Below are positions 1 to 12,371 of a stretch of 64,000 bases of DNA, one piece after another. Source of the stretch: Aralia elata. Taxonomy: Eukaryota > Streptophyta > Magnoliopsida > Apiales > Araliaceae. The notes beneath the pieces were generated by a model. It saw only the letters and a list, made by a program, of their open reading frames with translations, did not search any database and was not told the DNA's origin. Every line of letters starts with the position of its first letter. The stretch's first letter is position 1. The stretch lies in assembly GCA_034770075.1 (NCBI GenBank), contig JAVJAP010000349.1, forward strand, positions 124,001 to 188,000, written 5' to 3'. The translations under genes were made by a program, and so were the position numbers.

Positions 1-1663
1 TAATTAGGTTTATTTATTATTTAAAGTTAATCAAATAATAAATAATTAATTAGTGAGTAATAATTATCTTTAGTTATTATTTAATAATAACTAATTAGGT
101 TTATTTATTATTTAATGTTAATCAAATAATAAATAAATAATAAGTGAGTACTAATTATCTTTAGTTATTATTTAATAATAAATAATAACTAATTAGGTTT
201 TATTTATATTTTAAAATTAATCAAATCATAAATAATTAATTTACAATTCTTAATTATCCTTAATCATTATTTAATAATAATTAATCAATTACTTAACTTT
301 ATTTATTATTTAAACATAATTAAATAACAAATAGTTAATTTTTTTCTTCTAATTTTCGTTCTTGATTTCCAGATTTGGGGTCTCTCACCAAAACCTTCAT
401 AAAACGAAATCTACAACTTCGATTTACGATCCGTCAATTTTGTTGGATTCGTATCTTCCTGAACTACACTTTTCACTTATCAAACATCAAATTTGGTTAA
501 GTTTAGGTCTCGGAAAACAGGCTCAAAGTCAGGGGTCAGCAAGGTTGTTCAACAGTTGGCATGCTTTGGTAATAAATTCATGGTTTGCTCATTTTTCAAC
601 ATATTTGAGTGATTCAAAAGGGATTTTGTCCCTAACCTATGGATCTAGCATATCAAGAAAGAAAATCACAAGATCCCTTTATAGATTTCAAAATGACAAG
701 CATATAACAACCTTTTTCAAATAAAATTTCCGGAAATCTCCTTTACTTCCTTTCTTCTAAATTTTTCCAACATAAACTCACACATATGAACAAGAAAAAC
801 ATTATATATTCAAGATCTAACCTTATCATAAGGTTGTAGCCATCAAGAACATAAAACTTCAAGGATCTATGTCCAAACACATTAAAATAGCTTAAAGTTT
901 GGAGTTATACCTTTTTGATTTCTTCTTCTACTTTTCCTTCCCAAAATAGGTTGTGAATGGGGATGGCCTAAACAATCAAGACCCTCTTCTTTCTCCCACA
1001 AGATTTGTTCTTGCTTCTCTCTTCCAACTCACAAACTCTCTCTACACTTGGTGAATAATAAGTGAGCCAACCCTTGTTAACTTTGGTGAGGGGTCCTATT
1101 TATAGGAAAGTAGAGACCATGGGCAAAATAGTCATTAATCATGACTAGGCAAGGGCAATTTGGTCAATTCATCAATAGTAGGAAGTTTCCCTAGCAACTT
1201 CCTCAAGGGTATTTTAGTCCTTTCCCAACCTCTTTCAAGGTTAAAATAGTCTTTTCGCAAAAATCTTAATTATCCATTAGTTTATTACCCATTCTTCATT
1301 GGTTAATTAGACATTGGTTATTATCTTGCCATCATTACATTGGTTAAACACAATGGTTATTATCCCGCCATCATTTCATTGGTCATTAACCACTTGGATA
1401 TACAATGGTTATTGCCCTTACATAATTACCTTGGTTATTAACCACTCTTGGCCATTTTAGTCATTACCCACCAATTCCTACACTTGACTCACCTATGGTT
1501 ATCTCTTAACCATAGTTATATCATACTTGCCAACACGAGTATAGACACATCTTATACATCTCCCACCAATTAACCCAAGTTGGTTTAAATAGAACACAAC
1601 GTTAACTCATTGAATTAAATTCGATTTAATTAATAAGGACGTTCAAAATTCACGGGCATTACA
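1..1663 (-). repeat. 3' LTR of the Tekay element (partial)
   Basis: On the minus strand it begins TGTAATGCCCG at 1663 and matches the right LTR (9350-11004) almost base for base. The opposite end lies before the window. Its tail (1-340) is an AT-rich tandem repeat. A 120-codon open frame at 362-724 recurs in the other LTR but has no recognisable domain and is probably chance. Confidence 0.92.
1097..1104 (-). promoter_or_regulatory. LTR TATA box
   Basis: TATAAATA on the minus strand, about 560 nt into the LTR. The same box occurs at 10441-10448 in the sister LTR and at 62407-62414 in the right-edge LTR, always followed by the same short leader. It is the likely core promoter of the element. 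Confidence 0.65.
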
Positions 1664-1676
1664 TCCCTCTCCCCTT
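1664..1676 (-). promoter_or_regulatory. Polypurine tract of the Tekay element
   Basis: The minus strand reads AAGGGGAGAGGGA directly before the LTR start TGTAATG. This is the expected plus-strand priming site and fixes the element's orientation. Confidence 0.85.
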
Positions 1677-1711
1677 ATAAAAATTCCGTCCTCAGAATTG
1701 CAAAAATAGGG

Positions 1712-2803
1712 TTACTCAAATAAGAACGGATAATTCGCCTTCATTTTCTCTTCAAGTTCCCACGTAGCTTCTTCGACTGCGTGATTCCTCCAGAGAACTT
1801 TGACGGAATGTATGGTCTTGTTTCTCAGCTTCTGTTCCTTCCTATCGAGAATCTGGAGGACAGGAACCTCCTCGTACGATAAGTCCTGCTCGACTTGAAT
1901 TGGCTCATAGGAAATAACATGCTTGTAGTCTGGCTTATATGGACGTAACACCGATACATGAAACACGTTGTGAATGTGCTCAAGCTCAGGGGGTAATGTT
2001 ACCTCGTACGCCACTTCGCCTATTCTCCTCAATATTTCGAAAGGTCCTATGAACCTAGGGCTCAGCTTGCCCTTCTTCCCAAAGCGGATCTTCCCTTTCC
2101 AGGGAGATACCTTCAAAAATACATAGCTGCCAACTTCAAAGTCTCGCTTCTGACGATGTAAGTCGGCATACTTCTTCTGACGATCCTGGGCTGCTACTAA
2201 CCGCTGCCTTATTACTTTAATGATTTCCACGGTTTGTTGTACCAATTCTGGTCCCAACAATCTACGTTCACCAACTTCGTCCCAACACAATGGCGTTCGA
2301 CACTTCCTTCCATATAACGCTTCGTACGGTGGCATACCGATGCTAGCGTGATAACTATTGTTGTAAGCGAACTCTACCAAGGGCAAATGATCGTCCCAGC
2401 TGCCACCTAAGTCCATCACAACTGCCCGGAGCATGTCCTCTAAGGTCTGAATAGTTCGCTCACTTTGACCATCAGTCTGAGGATGATACGCCGTACTCAT
2501 TCTCAACTGTGTTCCCAGTCTCTCCTGTAGGCTTCTCCAAAAATTTGACGTGAAGCGCGGATCTCTGTCAGACACAATAGAAACCGGCACCCCATGTCGC
2601 GATACTATCTCCTTTACGTAGAGTTTCGCCAACTGCTCCAATTTGTACCTGATCTTGATCGGTAGAAAATGGGCAGACTTGGTCAACCGATCTACGATCA
2701 CCCAGATGGCGTCTAGACCCTTTTGTGTTGTCGGGAGTCCTACCACAAAATCCATAGTGATGTGCTCCCACTTCCACTCGGGAATCTCTAAGGGCTGCAA
2801 CAA
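1712..2803 (-). pseudogene. Integrase catalytic core plus chromodomain (Tekay pol, 3' part)
   Basis: A 363-residue open stretch holding the DDE integrase core and the C-terminal chromodomain of a chromovirus, which inserts cDNA and steers it towards modified chromatin. Visible: first catalytic Asp in TMDFVVGLP (residue 18), second in VSDRDPRF, and the Glu in DGQSERTIQTLEDM. These are followed by the GPF/Y-type sequence FIGPFEILRRIG and a chromodomain near the end (aromatic residues in VKVLWRN and EEATWELEE). It is a pseudogene segment because the zinc-binding N-terminus lies in a different frame, with a frameshift near 2800. The stop after FLFE at 1712 is close to the polypurine tract, so the C-terminus looks natural. 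Confidence 0.9.
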
Positions 2804-3170
2804 TCCGCTCGGACCGTTGGTGCTCTGCCTTGACCCTCTGACAAGTTAAACACCGGCTGACGAATTCCGCAACTTCCCCTTTCAAATGCGGCCACCAATA
2901 ATGTTGACGAAGATCTTGATACATCTTGGTGCTACCCGGATGTACCGAAAATCTCGTATTATGGGCCTCCTGCAATATTTCTTCCCTTAAGTCTGGTACA
3001 TAGGGTATCCAGATCCTTCCCTCGAATCTCAGCAGACCCGTGCTGTCAACCTTGAACTTCAACGTTTTTCCTTCCGATAGTTGCTTCTTAATGCCAATGC
3101 ATTCTTCATCAAATTCTTGAGCCTCCTTTATCTTATCTAGTAGAGTCGGACCCACTGTCACGGTGAACAA
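2797..3170 (-). pseudogene. Integrase N-terminal zinc-binding region (Tekay pol)
   Basis: This frame carries the HHCC zinc finger of integrase: two His in HNTRFSVH, the conserved QHYWWPHLKGEV, and the Cys pair CLTC followed by QRVK. It continues in another frame from about 2800 into the catalytic core. The sequence between here and the RNase H end (about 3171-3310) is in yet another frame. At least two indels therefore separate RNase H from integrase, although in an intact element they form one polyprotein. Confidence 0.85.
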
Positions 3171-3296
3171 TTTTTCGTCTGTCCTCCATTGGATACTTAA
3201 CCTCCAGTTCTAGGCGTCCAAAGTCCTTTATCAGCTCTGCCTGAGTTGTAAGCCTCATCAACTTCTCTCTGCCTTTCCTACTCAGGGCATCTGCCA

Positions 3297-5507
3297 CTAC
3301 ATTTGCTTTGCCCGGATGTACAGAATCTCACAATCGTAATCCTTGATCAATTCTAACCATCGGCGCTGCCTCATATTCAGCTCCTTCTGAGTGAAGATAT
3401 ATTTCAGACTTTTGTGATCTGTATATATCTCGCACTTCTCTCCATATAGGTAGTGCCTCCAAATCTTCAAGGCGAACACTACTGCTGCTAATTCCAGATC
3501 ATGAGTCGGGTATCCCTTCTCATAGTCCTTCAGCTGGCGTGAAGCGTACGCTATGACCCTGCCGTGTTGCATTAGTACACAACCAAGGCCCTTGTGTGAC
3601 GCATCACTGTATACTACAAAACCTCCAGTGTCATCCGGTAATGCCAACACTGGTGCTTGGCTCAGTCTCTTCTTCAGCTCCATGAAACTCTCCTCGCACT
3701 TCTCCGTCCAAACGAACTTTACCGTCTTTCTAGTTAGATTGGTCAACGGTGATGCTATCTTCGAAAAATCCTGGATGAATCTCCGATAGTATCCCGCTAA
3801 CCCTAGGAAACTTCTGATCTCCGTTGGTGTCTTTGGCTGCTCCCAGTTGATAATGGCTTCAACCTTTGCTGGGTCTACCGAAACACCATTACTGTCAATG
3901 ACGTGTCCAAGAAACTGCACCCTCTGCAACCAAAATTCACACTTTGAAAACTTCGCGTATAGCTTCTCCCTTCTTAAAGCCTCCAAGGTAATCCTTAGAT
4001 GTTCAGCATGTTCTTCCTCTGACACTGAATACACCAAGATATCATCGATGAATACTACCACGAACTTGTCCAAATACTGCTTGAACACTCTGTTCATCAT
4101 ATCCATGAATGCCGCTGGTGCATTTGTCAGGCCAAATGACATAACCAGAAACTCGAAATGTCCATAACGAGTCCTGAATGCCGTCTTCGGGATATCCTCC
4201 CGTCTCACCCTTAGTTGATGATAGCCCGTCCTTAAATCGATCTTTGAAAAGTATTTCGCTCCCTTGAGTTGATCAAACAGATCGTCTATCCTGGGCAGCG
4301 GATACCTATTCTTAATCGTAACTTTATTCAACTCACGGTAGTCGATACAAAGTCTCATCGAGCCATCCTTCTTCTTTACGAACAGAACTGGCGCTCCCCA
4401 TGGTGACACGCTTGGCCTGATATAACCCCTGTCTAACAGTTCCTGCAGTTGAACCATCAGTTCTTTCATCTCTACTGGTGCCATTCGGTAAGGCGCCTTA
4501 GATATCGGTGCCGTTCCAGGTACCAAGTCGATTGCAAATTCTATCTCCCTATCCGGTGGCAGTCCCGGAAGTTCATCTGGGAAGACATCAGCGAATTCCC
4601 TTACAATGGGTATCTGACTCAGTTCCCCCTCGACCCGTCGAGTATCTACCACGTGAGCCAAATAACCTATACAACCCTTCTTAAGCAATCTCTTCGCTTG
4701 CATCATCGTCAGACAACAAGATTGTCTCGGCGATTTACTACCATAGAACACCACCTTCGACTTACCCGGAGTCTGCAAGTGTATGCACTTTTTCTTACAG
4801 TCAATGACCGCCCCGTGGCTCGCTAACCAATCCATCCCCAGGATTACATCGAATTCTCCAAGACGAATCGGCAACAAGTCCACGTTAAGCTTAAACCCTC
4901 TCACATCAGCACAACAATTTTTATAAATGTAGTTTACGGGGATAATCTCTTTGTTCGCTACTTCTATATTCATCGGGTGTTCTAACAGTTCACTAGGCAA
5001 ATTAAATCTTTGAGAAAATTCATCAGAAACAAAAGAACATGAAGCTCCCGAATCAAATAGCACATAGGCATCTATGTTGTTGATTGGAATAATACCTGAC
5101 ACCACCTCTCTGGATGCCACAGCATCTTGTACTGTCATGTTGAAGGTCCTTGCTGTTGGCTTATTTGGCTGGGCTGGTCCTCCACTAGTTGTTCTCGAGT
5201 TGTTGCCCCTGTTGCCATTTCCGCCATCCAGGTTTCTTTTTCGGGGACATTCCTTGCTCCGATGTCCTATCTCTCCACAATTGAAGCAACCTCCCTTCTT
5301 CGCCTTAGGACAATTGGGCGAGATATGCCCTTCTTGTCCACAGGTATAACAAACCATCTTTCCCTTCATGCACTCTCCCGAGTGACCCTTTCCGCACTTC
5401 CCACATACCGGTCTTTTCTGCTGCGTGTTCCCTTGCTGCATTTCAGAATTGCTACCCCCACTGCTCCATTGACGCTTCCTGCTGTTGCCGCCCACCACTG
5501 CTAACAT
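3297..5507 (-). pseudogene. Zinc knuckles, protease, reverse transcriptase and RNase H (Tekay gag-pol, central part)
   Basis: The longest open segment of the element, 736 residues. In order: three CCHC zinc knuckles (about residues 35-46, 53-66, 74-87) that bind RNA in gag; an aspartic protease with DSGAS at 152-154; reverse transcriptase with LCIDYRELNK near 387 and the catalytic FIDD at 486-489; and RNase H with YSDAS near 635 and TDHKSLKYIF further on. The catalytic residues of protease, RT and RNase H are all visible. The frame is lost at both ends: a shift near 5500 separates it from the gag capsid, and a shift near 3310 truncates RNase H. The start at 5507 is a frame entry, not a true initiation site. 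Confidence 0.93.
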
Positions 5508-5925
5508 TCACATTTCCTCCTTCTACCTTCTTCTTGTTCCTTTCCCGATTATATTTCGAAACCGCTTCACTCCCACCTTCAGCAATGAGAGCTTTTCTTT
5601 CTCCAACAAGGTTGAGAACGATGTAATTTGGCAAAACCGCTACCTTGCTGTAGATCCACGGCTTTAATCCATTCTCGAATCTCCTGGCCTTCCTCACCTC
5701 AGTATCCACCTGATGTGGGGCGAATCTAGCCAATTCATTGAATTTTGCAGCGTACTCTGACACCGACAAATTTTCTTGCTTCAATTCTAGAAACTTGATC
5801 TCCATCTTTGCCTGCGTACTCTCAGAGAAAGTAATTCTCGAAAAACAACGTCTTGAAAGCTTCCCACGCCACGACTCCAGTTCCAGCTTTGTTCTGATTG
5901 GCTTCCCACCAGAAGTTAGCCTCAC
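5452..5925 (-). pseudogene. Gag capsid region (Tekay)
   Basis: A 157-residue open stretch matching the retrotransposon gag capsid domain: FLELKQENLSVSEYAAKF, then ELARFAPH, then an arginine-rich tail before the zinc knuckles. Gag assembles the cytoplasmic particle that packages element RNA. It reads into the next frame near 5500 through a frameshift. Upstream capsid sequence, including the W-rich segment around 5880-5930, continues in other frames. Confidence 0.8.
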
Positions 5926-7140
5926 CTTTCATTAAGTAAGTAGCAAAGGACTGTCTTCTGCTCCTCAGCGACTCTAGCAATGACAAAGGCCTTTTCAATC
6001 TCCTTTATCTACGACTGGGCCTCTATCGGTGTTCGCTGTTCCTCTAAACTCCGGAGGCCCTACTGCCTTGAAGTCTTTAAAATTGGCTAAGTGGTTGCCT
6101 GCCTGGTTTCCTGTAGTAGTGGTTTGATTCCGCAAGGCTTCTGCCATCATGTTCACAAAATCTTGCATTGGGTTTGGTGGAGTTTCCTCTACATTGTTAA
6201 CTGACTCTTCGATCCCATGGTTTCGTAGGATTCGTTCTGGGCGGCATTATCTGTTTAAGCAAACCCTAACACGTTACTCGGGCTTCCTTAAAACATAAGT
6301 ATTCAGCATGTATATAATTAATCACATGACTCTTGTGTGGGAGTTTTAGATTACCCAACCTCGGAAATTCTGCTTTCCCCGATTAGTGATTTAAGTTACT
6401 AAGATACCGATTCAGTCTCACTGAATTAACATAATCATTGCATAAATGGTATATCAAGTAAATATTCCTCAAGCACATACCATAATAATGCATCTATATT
6501 CATATACCGACTTAAGCGTCTTACACGTTTATCACAGGCATATTGTCATAATTGTTACTATCCCATTTAATATAACAAAAGGTGGGATTCACTTAAACCA
6601 TTCTTTCCTACCTACATTAGTTGGGAAGTACATCCTACATACGAAATTACCCCGCACCTTGCTGAGGTTAATACAAACTCTAGTAATTCAAATGATAGTA
6701 CCAATAACACTGCTCAAGGCATAACCACCCACTTCTAACTATCCTCTAAGGAACACAAGGTTGAATGCAAATCAACGCTTGCTCTCGCTACTAGAGGGCA
6801 GATTCCATCCATCTAGCATCGAAACTGCATCCAGAACAATGTCTAAGGCTCGCTCCAATTCAACAATCTTCACATCCTTAGCCTTTACCTCATCCTTCAA
6901 TTGTCCTAACTGCAGCTTCCTTAGCAGCAGCCTCCCTCGCAACTCGGCTAACTCAGCCTGGGCCTGGTAAGCAGCGTCCTTGTACTGCTGTTCAGAAATC
7001 TGGTGGATGTGGTTCTGCGCCTCTAATTGTTTAAGCCTTTACCTCTAGCTCGACGTTCCTCGCCAGCAAACCTCCTAATCACATTCAGGCTCTATGGGCT
7101 CCTGGTTCACTGGACAGCTATCTTGACTCTCGTCCGACAT
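5926..7140 (-). pseudogene. Degraded 5' part of Tekay gag and leader
   Basis: No long frame survives. An ATG at 7138-7140 opens a short acidic peptide that hits a stop after about 20 codons. Around 6760-7030 the minus strand reads as an Ala/Glu/Lys-rich, coiled-coil-like segment broken by stops. From about 6240 to 5930 recognisable capsid N-terminal coding resumes (MMAEALRNQTTTT and following), again with several stops. An AT-rich stretch (about 6250-6750) lies between the two, and the sequence TTTGCTTAAACAG just before 6246 would suit a splice acceptor. I infer, weakly, an intron or insertion there. Confidence 0.55.
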
Positions 7141-7332
7141 CCTACAAACACCACATAAATAAATCAACATCAGTACCACAATAAAATATATTCATTGATG
7201 AAATGAAATGATATTTTATTCGGTACGACTAGAACTCTATGAATCTCCCCGACCCATCACCTACGTAATCTATGTGAGTTTTCTACTAAGGTTATATCCT
7301 AGGTTTCTTGTTCCTAACGTTTATAACCTACA

Positions 7333-7344
7333 GCTCTGATACCA
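7333..7344 (-). promoter_or_regulatory. Primer binding site (initiator Met tRNA type), Tekay element
   Basis: The minus strand reads TGGTATCAGAGC a few bases downstream of the LTR end, the standard plant site complementary to the 3' end of initiator methionine tRNA. It marks the internal boundary of the 5' LTR. Confidence 0.88.
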
Positions 7345-7347
7345 ACC

Positions 7348-10300
7348 TGTGACACCCCCAAATCCAGTTTCCAAACCTCGAATTCGGTGCTCACGATAAT
7401 CGACGACAAACATACTATCTAACTAAATGCGGAATAATAAACATACATTGTTTATCGAATGGAAATAAAGTCTTACAATTCTGGTCCCAAGGTTCTTTAA
7501 CCTTAACATAAAACGTACCCTTAATACAACAAAAGGTTCACCTAATCAAACAACATTCAATAATAACTAGTACATAGGCACTATCGGGCATCTATTCCTG
7601 CACCTTCCCTTTTCCTTTGTCTCCTCTAGACGTTTCTGCCTTAGCTGAAATAAAGATCATGATATAGCAAGGGTAAGCAACTAATTTGCTTAGCAAGTAT
7701 ATACACAAGAGATATATCATGATAGAAGGAAATTTTGCTTTCAATGTTCAACAACAGTATAAGGGTGTGAAGGAACATGAATTAGTAAACAACAGTTGAA
7801 TATCCGAATAATTGAATGACAATTACTGAGTGGTTTGAAATAACCAAGGACGTTTTCCAAGGTTCTCAGCATGTAAGCTGGACCTCTTAAAAAGTTTTTG
7901 TAATTCGAGGGGATCAGCCTCTCATACCCCGTGATTTATGCATAAAACACTTAATAACCAGCATTGATATCATGCCTTAAACAAGTTTATCCTTTTCTCA
8001 GCCAAGAGTTCTTACCACAACAAATTTAATAAGAACAGCTTTTAAAATACCATTGTCTTAAACCAATTTAGACATTCTGGATCTAGCTGATACAAAATAG
8101 CATAGATCGATCTCATAAACAATTCATACTTGAAAGAACTTTAATTAAATTTACAGTTCAATCATAATAGGATAGGAATTCAATTGCACAATGTGCGAAT
8201 CTCAATAAATAGTATAGATGTGAATAATCGACAAATAATTATTCACTAACAGTGCTTCGAAAATAATAACTCGAGTTTGAGTTAGGGAACTTGCAATAAT
8301 GTAAGAAGTTTAGGGTTAGGAACTTTGCCTGTCTGCTCAGCTACAAATAATTCTAGCTTTAACTAATTGACCTTGAAGAACCTATCATTGATAACGTCGA
8401 TCTATCAATTAGTACTGCGTTAGTTGCATTTCGATACGCTTACTCATGCTATTTATTTAACAATTAAGCAAATCACATAGCACACATAAGCAAATAAACT
8501 ATCGTAATTCCTATAAAGACACTCAACTGGTCTCTGGGTTGATGGTTTAATTAATTAACAATGTTTTCCCTTAAGTGATAACCACTTATTAAACCCTTAA
8601 AACAATTAATAAATAATTGTTTAATTAATTAACATTACATTTTCTTAAGTAATATTCATTTATTAAACGCTTAAACAATTTGTTATGATTGTTTAATTAA
8701 TGGGTTATTAAACTCTCTCTATTTTATTAACTCTATCTTCATTTAATTACTATTAAATAGTAATTAATTAATTATCTTTAGTTATTATTAATAGTAATTA
8801 ATAACTAATTATATTCATTTATTATTTAATTATTAATTTAAATAATAATCTAATTATAAATTTTTAATTGTCTTTAATTATTATTTAAGATTAAATAATA
8901 ATTAATTAAGCTTATTTATTATTTAAAGTTTAATCAAATAAATAATTAATTAGTGAGTAACAATTATCTTTAGTTATTATAAAAAAAAAATAATTAATTA
9001 GTAAATATGAATATACCTTTAGTTATTATTTAATAATAAATAATAACTAATTAAGTTTATTTATTATTTAAAGTTAATCAAATAATAAATAATTAATTAG
9101 TAAGTAATAATTATCTTTAGTTATTATTTAATAATAAATAATAGCTAATTAGATTTATTTATTATTTAAAGTTAATTAAATAATAAATAATTAGTTTAGT
9201 AAATATGAATTATCTTTAGTTATTATTTAATAATAAATAATAACTAATTAGATTTTATTTATTATTTAAGGTTTAATCAAGTAATAAATAATTACTTAGT
9301 GAATAAGAATTATCTTTAGTTATTATTTAATAAAATGATAACTAATTACGTTTATTTATTATTTAAATTTAATCAAATAATAAATAATTAATTAGTGAGT
9401 AATAATTATCTTTAGTTATTATTTAATAATAACTAATTAGGTTTTATTTATTATTTAATGTTAATCAAATAATAAATAACTAATAAGTGAGTACTAATTA
9501 TCTTTAGTTATTATTTAATAATTAAATAATAACTAATTAGGTTTATTTATATTTTAAAATTAATCAAATCATAAATAATTAATTTACAATTCTTAATTAT
9601 CCTTGATCATTATTTAATAATAATTAATCAATTACTTAACTTTATTTATTATTTAAACATAATTAAATAACAAATAGTTAATTTTTTTTTCTAATTTTCG
9701 TTCTTGATTTCGAGATTTGGGGTCTCTCACCAAAACCTTCATAAAACGAAATCTACAACTTCGATTTACGATCCGTCGATTTTGTTGGATTCGTATCTTC
9801 CTGAACTACACTTTTCACTTATCAAACATCAAATTTGGTTAAGTTTAGGTCTCAGAAAACAGGCTCAAAGTCAGGGGTCAGCAAGGTTGTTCAACAGTTG
9901 GCATGCTTTGGTAATAAATTCATGGTTTGCTCATTTTTCAACATATTTGAGTGATTCAAAAGGGATTTTGTCCCTAACCTATGGATCTAGAATATCAAGA
10001 AAGAAAATCACAAGATCCCTTTATAGATTTCAAAATGACAAGCATATAACAACCTTTTTCAAATAAAATTTCCGGAAATCTCCTTTACTTCCTTTCTTCT
10101 AAATTTTTCCAACATAAACTCACACATATGAACAAGAAAAACATTATATATTCAAGATCTAACCTTATCATAAGGTTGTAGCCATCAAGAACATAAAACT
10201 TCAAGGATCTATGTCCAAACACATTAAAATAGCTTAAAGTTTGGAGTTATACCTTTTTGATTTCTTCTTCTACTTTTCCTTCCCAAAATAGGTTGTGAAT

Positions 10301-11004
10301 GGGGATGGCCTAAACAATCAAGACCCTCTTCTTTCTCCCACAAGATTTGTTCTTGCTTCTCTCTTCCAACTCACAAACTCTCTCTACACTTGGGTGAATA
10401 ATAAGTGAGCCAACCCTTGTTAACTTTTGGTGAGGGGTCCTATTTATAAGGAAAGTAGAGACCATGGGCAAAATAGTCATTAATCATGACTAGGCAAGGG
10501 CAATTTGGTCAATTCATCAATAGTAGGAAGTTTCCTAGCAACTTCCTCAAGGGTATTTTAGTCCTTTCCCAACCTCTTTCAAGGTTAAAATAGTCTTTTC
10601 GCAAAATCTTAATTATCCATTAGTTATTACCCATTCTTCATTGGTTATTAGACATTGGTTATTATCTTGCCATCATTACATTGGTTAAACACAATGGTTA
10701 TTATCCCGCCATCATTTCATTGGTCATTAACCACTTGGATATACAATGGTTATTGCCCTTACATAATTACCTTGGTTATTAACCACTCTTGGCCATTTTA
10801 GTCATTACCCACCAATTCCTACACTTGACTCACCTATGGTTATCTCTTAACCATAGTTATATCATACTTGCCAACACGAGTATAGACATATCTTATACAT
10901 CTCCCACCAATTAACCCAAGTTGGTTTAAATAGAACACAACGTTAACTCATTGAATTAAATTCGATTTAATTAATAAGGACGTTCAAAATTCACGGGCAT
11001 TACA
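7348..11004 (-). repeat. 5' LTR of the Tekay element (about 3.66 kb)
   Basis: Begins TGTAATGCCCG at 11004 and ends in a ...GTCACA-type terminus at 7348 (or two bases later), next to the primer site. It is unusually long because of an AT-rich tandem array at 8560-9690. A TATA box lies at 10441-10448. Its first 1.65 kb matches 1-1663 with scattered differences. Confidence 0.9.
8560..9690. repeat. AT-rich tandem repeat inside the Tekay LTR
   Basis: About ten imperfect units of roughly 92-100 bp. The motif CTTTAGTTATTATTTAATAA recurs at about 9017, 9115, 9214, 9314, 9410 and 9502. Units are almost pure A/T and include near-palindromic TTATTATTTAATAATAA cores. The same repeat occupies 1-340 and about 63540-64000 in the related LTRs, with copy number differing among them. 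Confidence 0.85.
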
Positions 11005-12371
11005 GCATATGGCTTATCCTGTTCATTAATCAAATTGTGTTGTCCTTTATCAGATTGCTTTTCATCTGGTTGGGTTGTTTGGATTTTATGATTGTTCTTA
11101 CCGAAAGTTGGTTCGGCTGCTCCTCCATCCTCCACCACTGCCTCCCCCTCTCTCCACCCGGCCCACCTGGATCCCTTCCTTCCCTTCTTTTACCCTTTGG
11201 CCCACCATATCTTCTTCTGGCTTAGAGGTTATGATCTGGAGTTGTAGTTATCTTGGGCTTATGGATTTGGGATTTCAAATCTTAGTGCTTTATTGGGGCT
11301 GGGGTTTTGGATGATGGGTCCGTTCGGATCTGGTCTCCCTCCTACCAGATCTTGAACTTCATGCCGGTTTCTGGGGTCGCTTGATTCCGGCAGTTTGTTT
11401 TCGCGAATGGTTTATCCGTGTTCTTTCTAATCTGGATTTTATGTTTATTGTCCATCTCTTTCATGTTCAGTTTAGGATGATTTCATCGATGTTTCCAGTT
11501 GTTCTGTGTGTCTCCCGATCTGGTTTCATGTTGTATTTATTGCCTTTATTAGTTCATGTTCAGATTTGGGTTTGTTTTCATATGGACAATTTCTGATCTT
11601 GCCGGTATCTATGGTGGGTCTGTTTATCTCGCCGATGGGTCAGCTGTTTCGTGCATGTTAGGTTTACCTTTCTGTTTTTTGTCTTGATTTGGGACCTGCT
11701 ATATGTTCTTGGTTGTGACTCCGCCGGAACCTGCGTTTTTGGAGAGGTCCTTGTTGTGCTCATCGTCGGATCGATTGAGGGTCTCTGCCAGATGGTTTTG
11801 GGTGTCTGTTCTCTTAGATATGACTCCTAGGTTTGCCTCGATCGGCCGGATGTCTCGCCGGTTCTGATTATTCGTCGGTGACTGCTGGTTTGGACAACCT
11901 GTGGGCCTGCAGCTTTCTTGGGCAGTTTGTTGGTCTTCCACGTGGGCGGATTGTTGATGGTTTAGTGTAACCAGCTTGCATCTGATGTTTGCCACGTGGG
12001 TTGGTCCTTAGTTGAAGATTTATTAGGGTCCCACTGCTGTCTAGAATTCAAACTGATGTGGTTTAGCCGAGTTGTCTGCCCATGTGGGCTGGTATTGTTT
12101 CTGTCGATGGGCCCATTATTGAATTGCTTATCTGGATGGCTCATTTGTGGACTTGTTTGATGAAACGGTTGTTGTTTCGTTATTTTTCCTTAACCTAACC
12201 TCGGGTTGTGAGGTTTTATATTTAGTTAGGTTTTGGGTTTCCTAGTTTTAACTAGGTGTTTTAGTCTCTACGGGAGATGGGACTATGCTTTGAGCTTTAT
12301 TGTAATATCTAATTTTTTACCATTTATATACAAAACAAATTTAGCAAAAAAAAATAAAAATAAATAAAAAA
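11005..12371 (+). mobile_element. Non-coding LINE-like retroposon, copy 1 (5' end cut by the Tekay insertion)
   Basis: About 1.37 kb with no convincing open frame. It shares its 3' end (TTTAACTAGGTGTTTTAGTC through TATATACAAA and AATTTAGCAAAA) and an internal CGGCCCAC / GGCCCACCATATCT region with the copy at 13851-15426. It ends in an A-rich tail (12343-12371) against the satellite array. The left side is removed at 11004 by the Tekay LTR. I infer a non-autonomous element moved by LINE machinery. Confidence 0.65.

Larger units (their letters stand above)
1..11004 (-). mobile_element. Tekay/Del-type Ty3 chromovirus, left end off-window
   Basis: LTR retrotransposon read on the minus strand. 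Its 5' LTR is on the right (7348-11004) and its 3' LTR on the left, cut by the window start. Element order is LTR, Met-type primer site, gag, zinc knuckles, protease, RT, RNase H, integrase, chromodomain, polypurine tract, LTR, which is the chromovirus order. A C-terminal chromodomain and three zinc knuckles point to the Tekay/Del lineage. Coding frames are broken at about 5500, 3310 and 2800 and throughout the gag N-terminus, so this copy cannot make its own proteins. The two LTRs differ by small indels and substitutions. The right outer boundary at 11004 abuts a LINE-like retroposon; the target duplication cannot be tested because the left end is missing. Confidence 0.9.

Noticed and set aside
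362..724. A 120-codon open frame repeated in both Tekay LTRs (also 9704-10066).
   Set aside because: It runs against the element's transcription direction, has no recognisable domain, and is conserved only because the two LTRs are nearly identical.
11037..12144. Open frames on both strands in 11037-12144 as a possible host gene.
   Set aside because: They overlap each other on opposite strands, have no domains, and fall in the body of the LINE-like retroposon shared with 13851-15426.
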